NCBI RefSeq assembly: GCF_900445235.1
Contig: NZ_UFSM01000001.1
Location: 1,551,001 to 1,615,000, forward strand
Origin: Aminobacter aminovorans
GTDB lineage: Bacteria; Pseudomonadota; Alphaproteobacteria; Rhizobiales; Rhizobiaceae
Reading direction: 5' to 3'
DNA: 64,000 nucleotides
Shown piece by piece: positions 46,326 to 58,933 of the stretch (position 1 is the stretch's first letter; each line of letters begins with the position of its first letter). Position numbers and translations under genes: made by a program. Under the pieces are notes generated by a model. That model made no database searches. It was given only the letters and a program-made list of their open reading frames with translations, and was not told the DNA's origin.

Positions 46326-48602
46326 ATGATACGTGACATGGCCGCCGGGCCGCGCGTACTTCTGAAACGGCTCCGCGAATTGATGGCGGAGCCCCTCGAG
46401 CCACAGGAACGGCTCGACAGGATCGTGCGCGATATAGCCGCCAACATGGTGGCCGAAGTCTGCTCGCTCTACGTGCTTCGCGCCGACTCGGTGCTCGAGC
46501 TCTATGCGACTGTCGGTCTCAATCCCAACGCCGTCCACCTGGCGCAGTTGCGTCTCGGCCAGGGTCTGGTCGGCACGATTGCTGCCAGCGCCCGCGCGCT
46601 CAACCTCTCCAACGCCCAGGAACATCCCGCCTTCGCCTACCTGCCGGAGACAGGCGAGGAGATCTACCATTCCTTCCTCGGCGTGCCGGTGCTCAGGGCA
46701 GGGCGCACGCTCGGCGTTCTGGTCGTCCAGAACAAGACCATGCGGCACTACCGCGACGATGAGATCGAGGCGCTCGAAACCACCGCCATGGTGATTGCCG
46801 AGATGATCGCCTCAGGCGACATCGGTCGCCTCAGCCGTCCGGGCCTCGAACTCGATCTGTCGCGCCCGGCGAGCTTCACCGGCATCGCCTTCAACGAAGG
46901 TGTCGGCCTCGGCCATGTCGTGCTGCACGAGCCGCGCATCGTCGTCACCAACCTGTTCAACGAAGACAGCGAAGAGGAGCTGCGCCGGCTCGAGGATTCG
47001 CTCGGTTCCCTGCGCTTGTCGATCGACGACATGCTCGAACGCCGCGACGTCGCCTTCGAGGGCGAGCACCGCGAAGTTCTCGAAGCCTACCGGATGTTTG
47101 CCAACGACCGTGGCTGGGTGCGCCGTCTCGAAGAGGCGATCCGCAACGGCCTGACGGCGGAAGCCGCGGTCGAAAAGGTGCAGAGCGACATGCGCGCGCG
47201 CATGATGCACATGACCGATCCTTATCTGCGCGAGCGGATGAGCGATTTCGACGACCTCGCCAACCGCCTTTTGCGCCAGCTGCTGGGTCGCGGCCCCGAG
47301 ACCATCGCCGAGAGCCTGCCCAAGGACGCCATCATCGTTGCGCGTTCGATGGGGGCGGCCGAGCTGCTCGACTATCCGCGCGATCGCTTGCGCGGGCTGG
47401 TGCTGGAAGACGGTGCGCCGACGTCCCACGTCGTCATCGTCGCGCGCGCCATGGGCATCCCCGTCGCCGGACAGATGAAGGGCGTCGTTTCCATGTCGGA
47501 GAACGGCGATCCGATCATCGTCGACGGTGTCGAAGGCGCTGTCCACCTTCGGCCGCAGCCTGATCTCGAAGCAGCCTATGCCGAAAAGGTGCGCTTCCGC
47601 GCCCGCCGCCAGGAACTCTACCGCGAACTGCGCAAGAAGCCGTCCGAAACAAAGGACGGCGTCAAGGTCGACCTCTTGATGAATGCCGGCCTCGCCGTCG
47701 ACCTGCCGCAGCTCGCCGAGGCGGGTGCGGCCGGCATTGGCCTGTTCCGCACCGAGCTGCAGTTCATGGTCGCCTCGACGTTCCCGCGCGCCGAAGCGCA
47801 GGAAAAGCTCTACCGCGACGTGCTCGACACTGCGCGTGGCCGTCCCGTCACCTTCCGCACCATCGACATTGGCGGCGACAAGGTGCTGCCCTATTTCAAG
47901 GGCTCGGCGCAGGAAGAAGAAAACCCCGCACTTGGCTGGCGCGCCATCCGCCTCACGCTCGACCGTCCCGGCCTGTTGCGTACCCAGATCCGGGCGCTGC
48001 TCAAAGCCGCCGGCGGACGCGAGCTCAAGGTCATGCTGCCGATGGTCACAGAGCTTGGCGAGATCGCCCAGGCGCGGGAGATTATCGACCGCGAGGTCCG
48101 CCACCTCTCCCGCTTCGCGCACCATTTGCCGACGAGCCTGAAGCTCGGCGCGATGGTAGAGGTGCCGTCGCTGTTGTGGCAGCTCGACGAGCTGATGCAG
48201 GCCGTCGATTTCGTCTCGGTCGGCTCCAACGATCTGTTTCAGTTCGTCATGGCCGCCGACCGCGGCAACACTCAGCTTGCCGACCGCTTCGACACGCTGT
48301 CGGTGCCGTTCCTGCGCGTGCTGAAGCAGATCGCCGATGCCGGCCTGCGCAACCACACGCCGGTGACCCTTTGCGGCGAGCTTGCCGGCAAGCCGATCTC
48401 GGCGATGGCGCTGCTTGGCCTCGGCTACCGCTCGATCTCGATGTCGCCTGCTTCCATCGGTCCGGTCAAGGCGATGCTGACCGAACTGCCGCTTGGCGAA
48501 CTTACCGCCTTCCTCGACGATAACCTTGCCGGTCCTGCCGCCCGCCTGCCGATGCGCGCGCTGCTCCAGGCCTTTGCGGACGACCGTTCAATACCATTAT
48601 GA
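46326..48602 (+). CDS. ptsP: Nitrogen-PTS enzyme I, PtsP
   Basis: The 758-residue enzyme starts the nitrogen-related phosphotransfer chain (PEP to EI-Ntr to NPr to EIIA-Ntr). A GAF domain (about residues 20-165) senses small ligands, often glutamine. It is followed by the phosphohistidine domain with His368 in [14 protein letters not shown] and the PEP-binding barrel with Cys683 in [13 protein letters not shown] precedes the ATG. The stop overlaps the prfA start by four bases (ATGA). Rhizobial PtsP proteins have this length and neighbourhood. Confidence 0.96.
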   Translation: MIRDMAAGPRVLLKRLRELMAEPLEPQERLDRIVRDIAANMVAEVCSLYVLRADSVLELYATVGLNPNAVHLAQLRLGQGLVGTIAASARALNLSNAQEHPAFAYLPETGEEIYHSFLGVPVLRAGRTLGVLVVQNKTMRHYRDDEIEALETTAMVIAEMIASGDIGRLSRPGLELDLSRPASFTGIAFNEGVGLGHVVLHEPRIVVTNLFNEDSEEELRRLEDSLGSLRLSIDDMLERRDVAFEGEHREVLEAYRMFANDRGWVRRLEEAIRNGLTAEAAVEKVQSDMRARMMHMTDPYLRERMSDFDDLANRLLRQLLGRGPETIAESLPKDAIIVARSMGAAELLDYPRDRLRGLVLEDGAPTSHVVIVARAMGIPVAGQMKGVVSMSENGDPIIVDGVEGAVHLRPQPDLEAAYAEKVRFRARRQELYRELRKKPSETKDGVKVDLLMNAGLAVDLPQLAEAGAAGIGLFRTELQFMVASTFPRAEAQEKLYRDVLDTARGRPVTFRTIDIGGDKVLPYFKGSAQEEENPALGWRAIRLTLDRPGLLRTQIRALLKAAGGRELKVMLPMVTELGEIAQAREIIDREVRHLSRFAHHLPTSLKLGAMVEVPSLLWQLDELMQAVDFVSVGSNDLFQFVMAADRGNTQLADRFDTLSVPFLRVLKQIADAGLRNHTPVTLCGELAGKPISAMALLGLGYRSISMSPASIGPVKAMLTELPLGELTAFLDDNLAGPAARLPMRALLQAFADDRSIPL

Positions 48603-49678
48603 TCAGCCTGCCCCATGACAGAATGAACCAGGTCGTCAAACGCTTCGACATGCTCGAAGCGCAGATGGCCGCCGGTCCGGCGCCCGACGTCTACGTCAAG
48701 CTGGCCTCCGAATATTCCGACATCCAGGACCTTGTGGCCAGGATCCGCGAATTGCGCTCGGCCGAGCAGGAGCTGGTCGATCTCGATGCGATGCTGTCCG
48801 ACAAGGGCACCGACGCCGAGATGCGGGCGCTGGCCGAGATGGACAAGCCCGAGGTCGAGGACCGCATCGAGGCGCTGCAGCGCGAAATCCAAATCCTGCT
48901 GTTGCCCAAGGATGCTGCGGACGACAAGAACGCCATCCTCGAAATCCGCGCCGGCACCGGCGGCGACGAGGCAGCGCTTTTTGCCGGCGACCTCTACCGC
49001 ATGTACGAACGCTATGCTGCCTCCAAGGGCTGGCGGTTCGAGGTCGTGTCGGCAAGCGACGGCGATGCCGGCGGCTTCAAGGAAGTCATCGCCGGCGTCT
49101 CGGGCAAGGGCGTGTTCGCGCATCTGAAGTTCGAGTCGGGCGTGCACCGCGTCCAGCGCGTGCCGGCGACCGAGGCCAGCGGCCGCATCCACACCTCCGC
49201 CGCCACAGTCGCGGTGCTGCCGGAGGCGGAGGAGGTCGACATCGATATCCGCGCCGAAGACATCCGCATCGACACCATGCGTGCCTCGGGCTCCGGCGGC
49301 CAGCACGTCAACACCACCGACTCGGCGGTGCGCATCACCCATCTGCCCACCGGCATCATGGTGGTGCAGGCGGAAAAATCGCAGCACCAGAACCGTGCGC
49401 GTGCGATGCAGATCCTGCGTGCCCGCCTCTATGACCTGGAGCGCAGCCGTGCCGATGAGGAACGCTCGTCGTCGCGCAAGTCACAGGTGGGTTCCGGCGA
49501 TCGCTCCGAGCGCATCCGCACCTATAATTTTCCGCAGGGGCGCCTGACCGACCACCGCATCAACCTGACGCTCTACAAGCTCGACCGGGTGATGATGGGC
49601 GAACTCGATGAGGTCGTCGAGGCGCTGATCTCCGACCACCAGTCGAAGCTGCTGGCCGACATGGGCTCGGATGGCTGA
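48599..49678 (+). CDS. prfA: Peptide chain release factor 1
   Basis: The 359-residue factor ends translation at UAA and UAG. The GGQ loop [16 protein letters not shown] lies near residue 230 and triggers peptide release. The codon-recognition region is intact ([15 protein letters not shown]). It starts inside the ptsP stop and its own stop lies in the prmC start (ATGGCTGA), so the three are coupled. PrmC methylates the GGQ glutamine of this protein. Confidence 0.97.
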   Translation: MISLPHDRMNQVVKRFDMLEAQMAAGPAPDVYVKLASEYSDIQDLVARIRELRSAEQELVDLDAMLSDKGTDAEMRALAEMDKPEVEDRIEALQREIQILLLPKDAADDKNAILEIRAGTGGDEAALFAGDLYRMYERYAASKGWRFEVVSASDGDAGGFKEVIAGVSGKGVFAHLKFESGVHRVQRVPATEASGRIHTSAATVAVLPEAEEVDIDIRAEDIRIDTMRASGSGGQHVNTTDSAVRITHLPTGIMVVQAEKSQHQNRARAMQILRARLYDLERSRADEERSSSRKSQVGSGDRSERIRTYNFPQGRLTDHRINLTLYKLDRVMMGELDEVVEALISDHQSKLLADMGSDG

Positions 49679-50525
49679 GCGTCGGCTTGGTGACCTGCTG
49701 CGCCACGCGCGCCAGCGCCTGGCAGACGCCGGCATTGTCGATGCGGCATTCGATTCCCGGCTGCTCGTCGAGCATTTCTCCGGCACCACACGCAGTGACG
49801 CCATTTCGTCGCCCGACAGGATCGTCGGGCAGGTAGCCGAGGTCGAGGCAGCGCTCGCGCGCCGCATAGCGGGCGAACCGGTCCACCGCATCCTCGGCTA
49901 CCGCGATTTCTACGGCATGCGGCTCAGCCTCTCCTCGGAGACGCTCGAACCCCGTCCCGACACCGAGACGCTTGTCGATGCCGTCCTGCCTTTTGTCCAT
50001 CAGACGGCGGCGCGCCAGGGCGTTTGCCGCATCCTCGACCTTGGCACCGGCACCGGCGCGATTGCGCTGGCGCTCGTCACGCAGGAGCCGAAGGCGGTGG
50101 CGATCGGCGTCGATGTTTCCGACGATGCGCTGACGACGGCGGTGGCCAATGCCGGCCAGCTTGGCGTGTCGGCGCGCTTTACTGCGAAAAAATCCGACTG
50201 GTTTGCAGAGATAATTGGCCTGCACCATTTAATCGTCTCAAATCCTCCCTATATCTCTTCTTCAGAGATCGAGAATTTGCAGAACGAGGTTCGCAAATTT
50301 GATCCGCGCCGCGCGCTCGACGGCGGCCCGGACGGTGTTGACCCATACAGAATGATCGCGTCGGGTGCTGCGCTCCATCTTGAAAAAGATGGCCTTGTCG
50401 GGCTTGAAATCGGGCACGATCAAAGGCGCGCTGTGACAGCGATATTCGAGCAAGCCGGCTACCATTTGTTGGCCCAGAACAAGGACTTGGGCGGCAATGA
50501 CCGCGTGCTCTTATTCCGCCGCTGA
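49671..50525 (+). CDS. prmC: Release factor glutamine N5-methyltransferase PrmC
   Basis: The 284-residue enzyme methylates the GGQ glutamine of RF1 and RF2. The SAM site is [16 protein letters not shown] near residue 122, and the catalytic NPPY is in [13 protein letters not shown]. The last third (50200-50480) uses more AT-rich codons than the first part, a slight oddity without a frame break. It overlaps prfA by eight bases. No terminator is evident after it. Confidence 0.96.
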   Translation: MAERRLGDLLRHARQRLADAGIVDAAFDSRLLVEHFSGTTRSDAISSPDRIVGQVAEVEAALARRIAGEPVHRILGYRDFYGMRLSLSSETLEPRPDTETLVDAVLPFVHQTAARQGVCRILDLGTGTGAIALALVTQEPKAVAIGVDVSDDALTTAVANAGQLGVSARFTAKKSDWFAEIIGLHHLIVSNPPYISSSEIENLQNEVRKFDPRRALDGGPDGVDPYRMIASGAALHLEKDGLVGLEIGHDQRRAVTAIFEQAGYHLLAQNKDLGGNDRVLLFRR

Positions 50526-50835
50526 GCGAGGCTTTTTGGCATTGCAAAAAACCGCTTGGCAAGGAAAGTGAATGCCGCTAGGTTCCCGGCAACCGGATGA
50601 GACGAAGCAGGCAGTGCTGTTAAACGATTCGGTTTCCTTCGAAACTAGCTGCCTTCGTGCGTAGACGACGCTCTAGCTTCGTGCGGGGATCGTCCGGCAA
50701 GTGACATGAACCGAAACAGGATGGCATGTGGCGCCGACGCAGGAAAGTTGCGGGCGATCACCGGCGGAAAAGTACGAAACGGCAGGCCGCCTAAGTGCCC
50801 CCGTTCGGATTAGACTTCAACACAAAGAGAATCTG
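50526..50835 (+). other. 310-base leader region before the DUF4167 gene
   Basis: No gene is supported here. A frame from 50728 that runs into the DUF4167 gene would add 36 residues, but no ribosome-binding site or family match supports it. The stretch has several short GC-rich inverted segments, for example around 50770-50800, and could contain a 5' untranslated region or a small RNA. I could not match it to RNase P, tmRNA, SRP or 6S RNA. Confidence 0.4.
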
Positions 50836-51648
50836 ATGAGGCCACAACAGCAGAATAGGCGCATGCGCGGTCGTAACAACAACAATAACAACAACAATAA
50901 CAATAACGGCAACAACAACCGCAAGGGTCCAAACCCACTTACGCGCAACTATGAGAGCAACGGACCCGACGTAAAGATCCGTGGTTCTGCGCAGCAGATC
51001 GCTGAAAAATACACCACCCTGGCGCGCGACGCGCACAGCTCTGGTGATCGCGTGATGGCCGAAAACTATCTGCAGCACGCAGAGCACTACAACCGCATCA
51101 TTGCTGCCGCCATGGCGCAGATGCCCATCCAGCAACAGCAGCAGAGCCGCGACGACTTCGATTCCGACATGGATGACGAGCGCGACGATGACGGTGTGGG
51201 CAACAACGTTGCCGAGGCCCAGGTCCAGCAGCCTCAGTTTCAGCCGCAGCCGGTCGTCAATGGTTCCGGTCCGCAGCCTGACATCGAAGGCACGCCGGCC
51301 GAGGTCGCCCTCAACCCGGAAGCCGCCGAAGGCCAGCCGCGTGAAGGCCGCCGCGAGCGCCGCCCCAATCGTGAACGCCGTCCGCGCCAGCACGAGCAGC
51401 AGGCCGAGGCATCGCAATCGGAAGTCGCCGTGGCTGAACAGCCGCAGCCGCAGGCAGCCGTTGCGGAAGCAGTCGTCGCCGAGGCAGTGGTTGCTCAGGC
51501 GGCACCTGCCGCCGAAGCCGCCGAGGGTGAAGTCGCTACCGCGCCGCGTCGTGGCCGTCGTCCTCGCCGTGGCGAGCGCGCCGTAACCGAGGCATCCGGC
51601 GACGCAGGCGAAGCGCCGGTAGCCGAGCCTGCCATCGTCGAAGGCTGA
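50836..51648 (+). CDS. DUF4167 protein with polyasparagine tract
   Basis: The 270-residue protein starts with an Arg/Gln-rich segment and a run of 11 Asn (residues 14-24) plus three more at 26-28. The conserved DUF4167 core follows (NPLTRNYESNGPDVKIRGSA, then YTTLARDAHSSGDRVMAENY). The rest is low-complexity: acidic, Gln-rich, then Arg-rich (GRRERRPNRERRPRQ) and Ala/Val repeats. The mix of basic and disordered regions suggests RNA binding, which is inference. It is found between prmC and clpB across Rhizobiales. A strong terminator follows. Confidence 0.9.
   Translation: MRPQQQNRRMRGRNNNNNNNNNNNGNNNRKGPNPLTRNYESNGPDVKIRGSAQQIAEKYTTLARDAHSSGDRVMAENYLQHAEHYNRIIAAAMAQMPIQQQQQSRDDFDSDMDDERDDDGVGNNVAEAQVQQPQFQPQPVVNGSGPQPDIEGTPAEVALNPEAAEGQPREGRRERRPNRERRPRQHEQQAEASQSEVAVAEQPQPQAAVAEAVVAEAVVAQAAPAAEAAEGEVATAPRRGRRPRRGERAVTEASGDAGEAPVAEPAIVEG
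50875..50919 (+). repeat. AAC/AAT trinucleotide tract (polyasparagine)
   Basis: Fifteen codons, all AAC or AAT except one GGC, encode the Asn run of the DUF4167 protein. The tract is prone to slippage, but any change by whole codons keeps the frame. Confidence 0.9.
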
Positions 51649-51717
51649 CCGCTTTTAGCAGTCAAGGCTTTCAAGCCATTTCAGTTAGAACGATTTGGTC
51701 AGTTAGAGCCATTTGGG

Positions 51718-51751
51718 CGGCGGGATGAAAATCCCGCCGTTTTTTGTTTTT
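51718..51751 (+). terminator. Terminator after the DUF4167 gene
   Basis: CGGCGGGA (51718-51725) pairs with TCCCGCCG (51732-51739), with a six-base loop and then TTTTTTGTTTTT. It is a strong intrinsic terminator that separates DUF4167 from clpB. Confidence 0.93.
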
Positions 51752-51872
51752 GACCTCATCGACCGGGCGGCGCGAAAATCTGATTTGATTTCGCCCGCCG
51801 TGACGCGCAGACTCGAAAAAAATCCCGTTCCGTCTGCGTGTCAAAAAATGCGGCACGGCACTGCTGACATGC

Positions 51873-51902
51873 CTTGAGGTATATCGTCCTAGGCACCATA
51901 TC
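51873..51902 (+). promoter_or_regulatory. Candidate heat-shock (RpoH) promoter of clpB
   Basis: CTTG (51873-51876) followed after 19 bases by CCATATC (51896-51902) resembles the alphaproteobacterial sigma-32 pattern. It lies about 94 bases before the clpB ATG. clpB is normally in the heat-shock regulon. The match is partial, and the rest of the 244-base gap has no other clear signal. Confidence 0.45.
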
Positions 51903-51995
51903 AGCCTCAGTTGGATCCGGCCCGGTCGGGCGGGTCCGTCACCTTGAACCTGGCCGGTGCCGCTAAGCGGGCCGGTACGGAAATGGAGACACCGA

Positions 51996-54602
<2,607 letters not shown>

Positions 54603-54609
54603 TGTGATG

Positions 54610-54643
54610 AACTGGCCCTTGCTGGAAACAGCAAGGGCCAGTT
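54610..54643. terminator. Hairpin between clpB and the membrane protein gene
   Basis: A perfect 15-bp stem, AACTGGCCCTTGCTG (54610-54624) with CAGCAAGGGCCAGTT (54629-54643), closes on a GAAA loop. A short T-run follows on the plus strand. It lies between convergent stops and can serve both genes. Confidence 0.85.
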
Positions 54644-55411
54644 TCAACGCGTCTCAACCGCAACGAGATCACGACCGTTGGCGGCGTTTTCGGCCCGCAG
54701 GTAGGAGCGTGAGAGAATGACCGCAGTCATGACGATCTGGTAGCTGCTGATGGCTGTGCCAATCATCGCGCTGAGCAGGAGGCCGAAATCAAAGCCGCCT
54801 GCTGCCGGGAAGTAGGAGTCCCCTGCGCCCAGCATGTTGGCTGCGGCTGCGATAGCCAGGATCTGTACAACGCTCAAGAGGCCGAACGACACGAGCAGCC
54901 GAGGGAATGCATAGAAAAAACTCATTCTGCCGCGGCGCCCGGCGGCTGCAAATGTTTTGTCGCTCTGCATGACGATGGCGGGCAGCATGGTTCCCCACTT
55001 TGCGAAAACCAGTGCTGCCGACAAAAGCAGTGCCAAAACTGCCGTGGCAATGAGGCTGGTCCTTCCCCAGTTGTTTCCAGACAGGAATATGACCAGGGCC
55101 AGCATTGGTGCGCAGGAAATTACGCCCAGGACGATTGTGCGGAACACGAAGCTGCCGATGTATCTTGAGCTCTTGCTTTGCAGTTCACGCATGGCGTCTG
55201 CCGTGCCGAGGCGGGACAGAACCGATAAATGTGCAGGGATTGCCAACATCGCGGATGCGAACGTCAGCGCGATGGAGCTCGCGGATGTATTCTCCATTTT
55301 CTCTTCGATCATCAGGAAAACCACGATCATCGCGCAATACGCCAGGACGTAAATGATCTCCTTCTTCATGATGCGTAGCGACGTGGACCAGATGTTGCCG
55401 CCGTTTTCCAT
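54644..55411 (-). CDS. Uncharacterised six-helix membrane protein
   Basis: The 255-residue protein has about six membrane helices and short loops, and I recognise no family. A loop segment DKTFAAAGRRGRMSFFYAFP lies between helices four and five, and an Arg/Asn-rich tail closes the protein. The ATG at 55411 (MENGGNIWSTSL) has AAAGGA eight bases upstream; an earlier ATG at 55462 is weaker. Codons are more AT-rich than in clpB, hinting at a different origin. Nothing next to it suggests a role. Confidence 0.7.
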   Translation of the reverse strand: MENGGNIWSTSLRIMKKEIIYVLAYCAMIVVFLMIEEKMENTSASSIALTFASAMLAIPAHLSVLSRLGTADAMRELQSKSSRYIGSFVFRTIVLGVISCAPMLALVIFLSGNNWGRTSLIATAVLALLLSAALVFAKWGTMLPAIVMQSDKTFAAAGRRGRMSFFYAFPRLLVSFGLLSVVQILAIAAAANMLGAGDSYFPAAGGFDFGLLLSAMIGTAISSYQIVMTAVILSRSYLRAENAANGRDLVAVETR

Positions 55412-55530
55412 CGACGATTTTCCTTTGTGCGCACCGGGACTAAGCATGCGCAAATCTGACACGGCATCGTGAAAGTAAAGTTAGCTTCCATTGCGGAGTA
55501 ATTGAAAGAATTGCGGGGGGTATCGTGACC

Positions 55531-55892
55531 ATGACACTCGGCGACTACAACAGCTTCTGCGCTTCGCTGCCCCACACGACCCATGTCGTGCAATGGGGGG
55601 CGCGCATGTCTGGAAGGTCGGCGGCAAGGTCTTTGCCATCGCTGGCTGGAGCGACGGCGACGGGCTCGCGGTCACCTTCAAGGTCTCCGAAATGGCCTTC
55701 GACATCCTGAAGGAGCAGCCCGGCCTTAGGCCCGCACCTTATCTCGCCTCGCGCGGCATGAAGTGGATCCAGCGCCAGAACGGCGAGACCATGGATGACC
55801 AGGGCCTGCGCGACTATATCGGCGAAAGCCACCGGCTGATCGCCGTGAAGCTGCCGAAGGCTATGCGCAGGCAGCTCGGCCTTCCTGCCTGA
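55531..55892 (+). pseudogene. Frameshifted MmcQ/YjbR family gene
   Basis: The first frame starts at ATG 55531 and gives the family start TLGDYNSFCASLPHTTHVVQWG. It then goes out of frame at a run of six G (55595-55600). A second frame picks up at once with GGAHVWKVGGKVFAIAGWSD and runs to the TGA at 55892 with the normal family end (MRRQLGLPA). One more G in the run would restore a full protein of about 120 residues. This is either a one-base deletion or a homopolymer sequencing error. Confidence 0.85.
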
Positions 55893-56085
55893 CCTCGATT
55901 CGAGGGGGGGACCTCGACTTAAGGCGGGTGTCGCCCGGCCAAGGTCTCAAAATCCACCTAACGCGGTCATTTTCATGCCCCGTTCATGTTGGAAAGGTTA
56001 GCAGATCGTTATTGGATGTCGGTGGAAGATGGTGATTCCACCGCGGCTGCTGTCAGCGGCCGAGATTCGGAGAGATGTGGCGACC

Positions 56086-57462
56086 ATGTTGCGCAAGATC
56101 GTTGTGCTTTCGGCCATGGCCACCGGCCTGTCGGCGCTCCAGGCAGCGGCTGCGGCCGCGCCGTCGGGCGAGCCCGCATTGCCACGCGTACAGGCCGACA
56201 GGAACTTGCTCCAGCTTGCCCAGAGCGAAGTCGAGGTCTTCTACGACAGCCGAGGCAACCGCGTGCTCGTCGATCCCTACACCGGCAAGGTCATCGCCGT
56301 GCAGCCACCGGAGACGCGCCTCAACCGACCGGCCTTGCGCCGCGAAATGCGCCGTCAGGAGCTTCGCCGCGACTACCGCCAGGGCGATGTGCTGATCGGC
56401 CCGGCCGATGACGGCTATTACAGCGACGACGCGCTGGCCGTTCCGGCCGATCCCAATGGCGACGATTACTACAACAACGACCTCGACGCGTTTCCTGAGG
56501 CGCCCGGCGGGCCGCGCGTCGTGTCGCGCGAGCCGCTGCAGAGCCCCGACGACCAGCCGGCACTGCCGGCCAACCCACGTATCACCGACCGCCCGCTTGA
56601 GCCCTCCATTGCCGTCAAGGGCCGCGAGGATGTCGCTTCGCTGCAGATCCTGCTCGATCGTCTTGGCGCATCACCCGGCGTCATTGATGGCCGCTTCGGC
56701 TCCAATGTCGACAAGGCGCTTGTTGCCTATAACGAGATGACCGGCGCCAGCCTGAAATCGACCGACGCCGAGGGCATCAAGCAGGCGCTGGCCGAAACCG
56801 GCGGCGACGCCTTCGGCTCCTACACCATCACCCCGGAAGATGCGGCCGGGCCCTTCGTCGCCTCGGTTCCCGCCGACTACAGTGAAAAGGCCAAGCTCGA
56901 GCGCATGGCCTTCACATCGGTCACCGAGATGCTGGCCGAGCGTTTCCACATGGACGAAAACTATCTCAAGGCTCTCAACCCGGACCTCAATTTTAACCGC
57001 CCGGGCACCATCGTGAAGGTCGCCAATTTCGGCAAGCTGGTGAACAAGCCGGTGTCGCGCATCGTCGCCGACAAGGGGCTTAAGCAGGTGCGCGCCTATA
57101 ACGAGGCCGGCCAGCTCGTCGCCGCCTATCCGGCGACCATCGGCTCGGGCGACACACCATCGCCGACCGGCACCCATGCGGTGTCGCGCGTCGCACTCGA
57201 CCCCAACTACACCTACAATCCCAAGCTCAATTTCAAGCAGGGCGAAAACGACAAGGTCCTGACCATCCCGCCGGGCCCGAACGGCCCGGTCGGCTCGGTC
57301 TGGATCGCCTTGGATAAACCGACCTACGGCATCCACGGCACACCCGACCCGTCCAAGATCGGCAAGACTGAAAGCCATGGCTGCGTGCGCCTGACCAACT
57401 GGGACGCACGCGAGCTCGCCAAGATCGTCAAGGCCGGTGTCCCGGTCGAGTTCATGGAATAG
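56086..57462 (+). CDS. L,D-transpeptidase (YkuD) with peptidoglycan-binding domain
   Basis: The 458-residue exported enzyme has a signal peptide (MLRKIVVLSAMATGLSALQA), a low-complexity acidic/Tyr-rich region and a peptidoglycan-binding-like repeat (ASLQILLDRLGASPGVIDGR). A C-terminal YkuD domain follows with the catalytic Cys in ESHGCVRLTNWDA. It forms 3-3 cross-links in peptidoglycan or attaches proteins to it; rhizobia use many such enzymes at the growing pole. I use the ATG at 56086 because it gives the signal peptide; an ATG at 56029 adds 19 residues. Confidence 0.9.
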   Translation: MLRKIVVLSAMATGLSALQAAAAAAPSGEPALPRVQADRNLLQLAQSEVEVFYDSRGNRVLVDPYTGKVIAVQPPETRLNRPALRREMRRQELRRDYRQGDVLIGPADDGYYSDDALAVPADPNGDDYYNNDLDAFPEAPGGPRVVSREPLQSPDDQPALPANPRITDRPLEPSIAVKGREDVASLQILLDRLGASPGVIDGRFGSNVDKALVAYNEMTGASLKSTDAEGIKQALAETGGDAFGSYTITPEDAAGPFVASVPADYSEKAKLERMAFTSVTEMLAERFHMDENYLKALNPDLNFNRPGTIVKVANFGKLVNKPVSRIVADKGLKQVRAYNEAGQLVAAYPATIGSGDTPSPTGTHAVSRVALDPNYTYNPKLNFKQGENDKVLTIPPGPNGPVGSVWIALDKPTYGIHGTPDPSKIGKTESHGCVRLTNWDARELAKIVKAGVPVEFME

Positions 57463-57506
57463 GGCCGGCCGGCCTTTGGGGCACGGCGGGCGAATAATCT
57501 GCTGGT

Positions 57507-58355
57507 ATGATGCGCCCGACCGTGCAGGAAATCGCTCAAGCCTTGCAGGCGGCTGAGCTGTTGTCGGCTGCCTTCATCGACAGCGGGCAGAACAATCTTG
57601 TTCTCGATGCGGGCGATCTGATCGTGCGGGTACCCCGCCACGACGAAGCGCGGCGCGATCTGACAAGAGAGGCCGGCATTCTTGCCGTTCTGGCGCCAAG
57701 GCTGCCTTGGCCGGTGCCAGCGCCGCAACTGCGAAGCGTCGGCGCGCATGTCGTTGCGGTCCATCGCAAGGTGGCGGGCGAGCCCTTGCTGTCGCTCGCT
57801 GGAATGACGGACAAGCAGAAGCTGGAACTGGCTCGAGACCTCGCGCCGTTCCTGCGGGCCCTTCACGCGATGCCGGTCGAGCTCCTGCCGGCCGCCGTTG
57901 CCACCGACACCATGGCCGAATGGCGCGAACTGCGCGACAAGCTCGACGCCAAGGCGCTGCCTTTGCTGCCTGCCGACACCGGCGCGGCAATCCGCGCGCG
58001 CTTCGACCGGTTTCTCGGCAATGGACATGATACCCCGCGCGCGATCATCCATGGCGATTTCGGCACCGGCAACGTCCTGGTCGACAACGGCTAGGTTTCG
58101 GGCGTCATCGATTTCGCCGGCTGCAGCAAGGGTGACCCCGCCTATGATCTCGCCAGCCTGTTTGCCGGCCTGGGCGACGATTTGCTGGCGCTGATGGTGC
58201 CGCATTATCCTGGCATCGCTACGATGCGGGACCGCATCGCCTTCTATCGCAGCACCTTTCCGCTGCTCGACGTGCTTTTCGGCCTTGATCATGGCGATGC
58301 AGCAGCACTCGAAGCTGGGCTGCGATCTCTGACCGGCGGCGACGTTCAGGGCTGA
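57507..58355 (+). pseudogene. Aminoglycoside phosphotransferase-family gene with in-frame TAG
   Basis: The gene encodes a 282-residue APH/choline-kinase-like protein except for a TAG at codon 196 (58092-58094). Before the stop lies the catalytic loop HGDFGTGNVLVDNG. After it, in the same frame, comes the metal-binding part VSGVIDFAGCSKGDPAYDLA, then 60 normal residues to the TGA at 58353-58355. The downstream half is well kept, so the lesion looks recent and is one base from a sense codon. A truncated product would lack the Mg2+-binding Asp. A sequencing error is possible. Confidence 0.85.
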
Positions 58356-58414
58356 CTGCCGTCTTGCATTTGCATCGCGGCTGCCGGCAAATATCCGCAG
58401 ATTGAGGTAGCCAG

Positions 58415-58909
58415 ATGAATATTCGCTCCGAACAGCCTGCCGACGTCGCAACGATCCGCGCGCTCACCCGAGCGGCCTTCGCGAACGCCCCGCATTCCAG
58501 CCAGACCGAGGCTGCGATCGTCGACGCTTTGCGCGATGCCGGCGCGTTGACCCTGTCGCTGGTCGCCGAGGACGCCGGCAAGATACTCGGGCATGTCGCC
58601 TTTTCGCCTGTAACTGTCGGCGGCGACGCCGGCTGGTATGGTCTTGGCCCGGTTTCGGTCTGGCCCGACAGCCAGGGCAGGGGCATCGGCCAGTCGCTGA
58701 TCCACCATGGGCTCGACGAGCTGCGCCGGATCGAAGGCAAAGGCTGCGTCCTCATCGGAGATCCGGCCTACTACTGCCGCTTCGGCTTTGTCGCCGATCC
58801 TGCCGTCACCTATGCCGGCCTGCCGACGCAATATGTCCAGCGGCTGACCTTCGGCGATGCCGTCCCCAGCGGCGAAATCGTCTATCATGCCGGTTTCGGG
58901 GCGAGCTGA
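58415..58909 (+). CDS. GNAT-family N-acetyltransferase
   Basis: The 164-residue protein begins MNIRSEQPADVATIRALTRA and has the acetyl-CoA site SVWPDSQGRGIGQSLIHHGL near residues 87-107. A later segment GDPAYYCRFGFV is typical of the predicted N-acetyltransferase YhbS group. The ATG follows GAGG. It lies 59 bases after the broken phosphotransferase gene, and its substrate is unknown. Confidence 0.87.
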   Translation: MNIRSEQPADVATIRALTRAAFANAPHSSQTEAAIVDALRDAGALTLSLVAEDAGKILGHVAFSPVTVGGDAGWYGLGPVSVWPDSQGRGIGQSLIHHGLDELRRIEGKGCVLIGDPAYYCRFGFVADPAVTYAGLPTQYVQRLTFGDAVPSGEIVYHAGFGAS

Positions 58910-58933
58910 GCCTGCAGTTGCAGCGGCGAGCGC

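Noticed and set aside
50526..50835. RNase P RNA, tmRNA, SRP RNA or 6S RNA in the gap before DUF4167
   Set aside because: The GGAAAGT near 50568 recalls RNase P, but the flanking universal helices are absent. None of the other core motifs was found.
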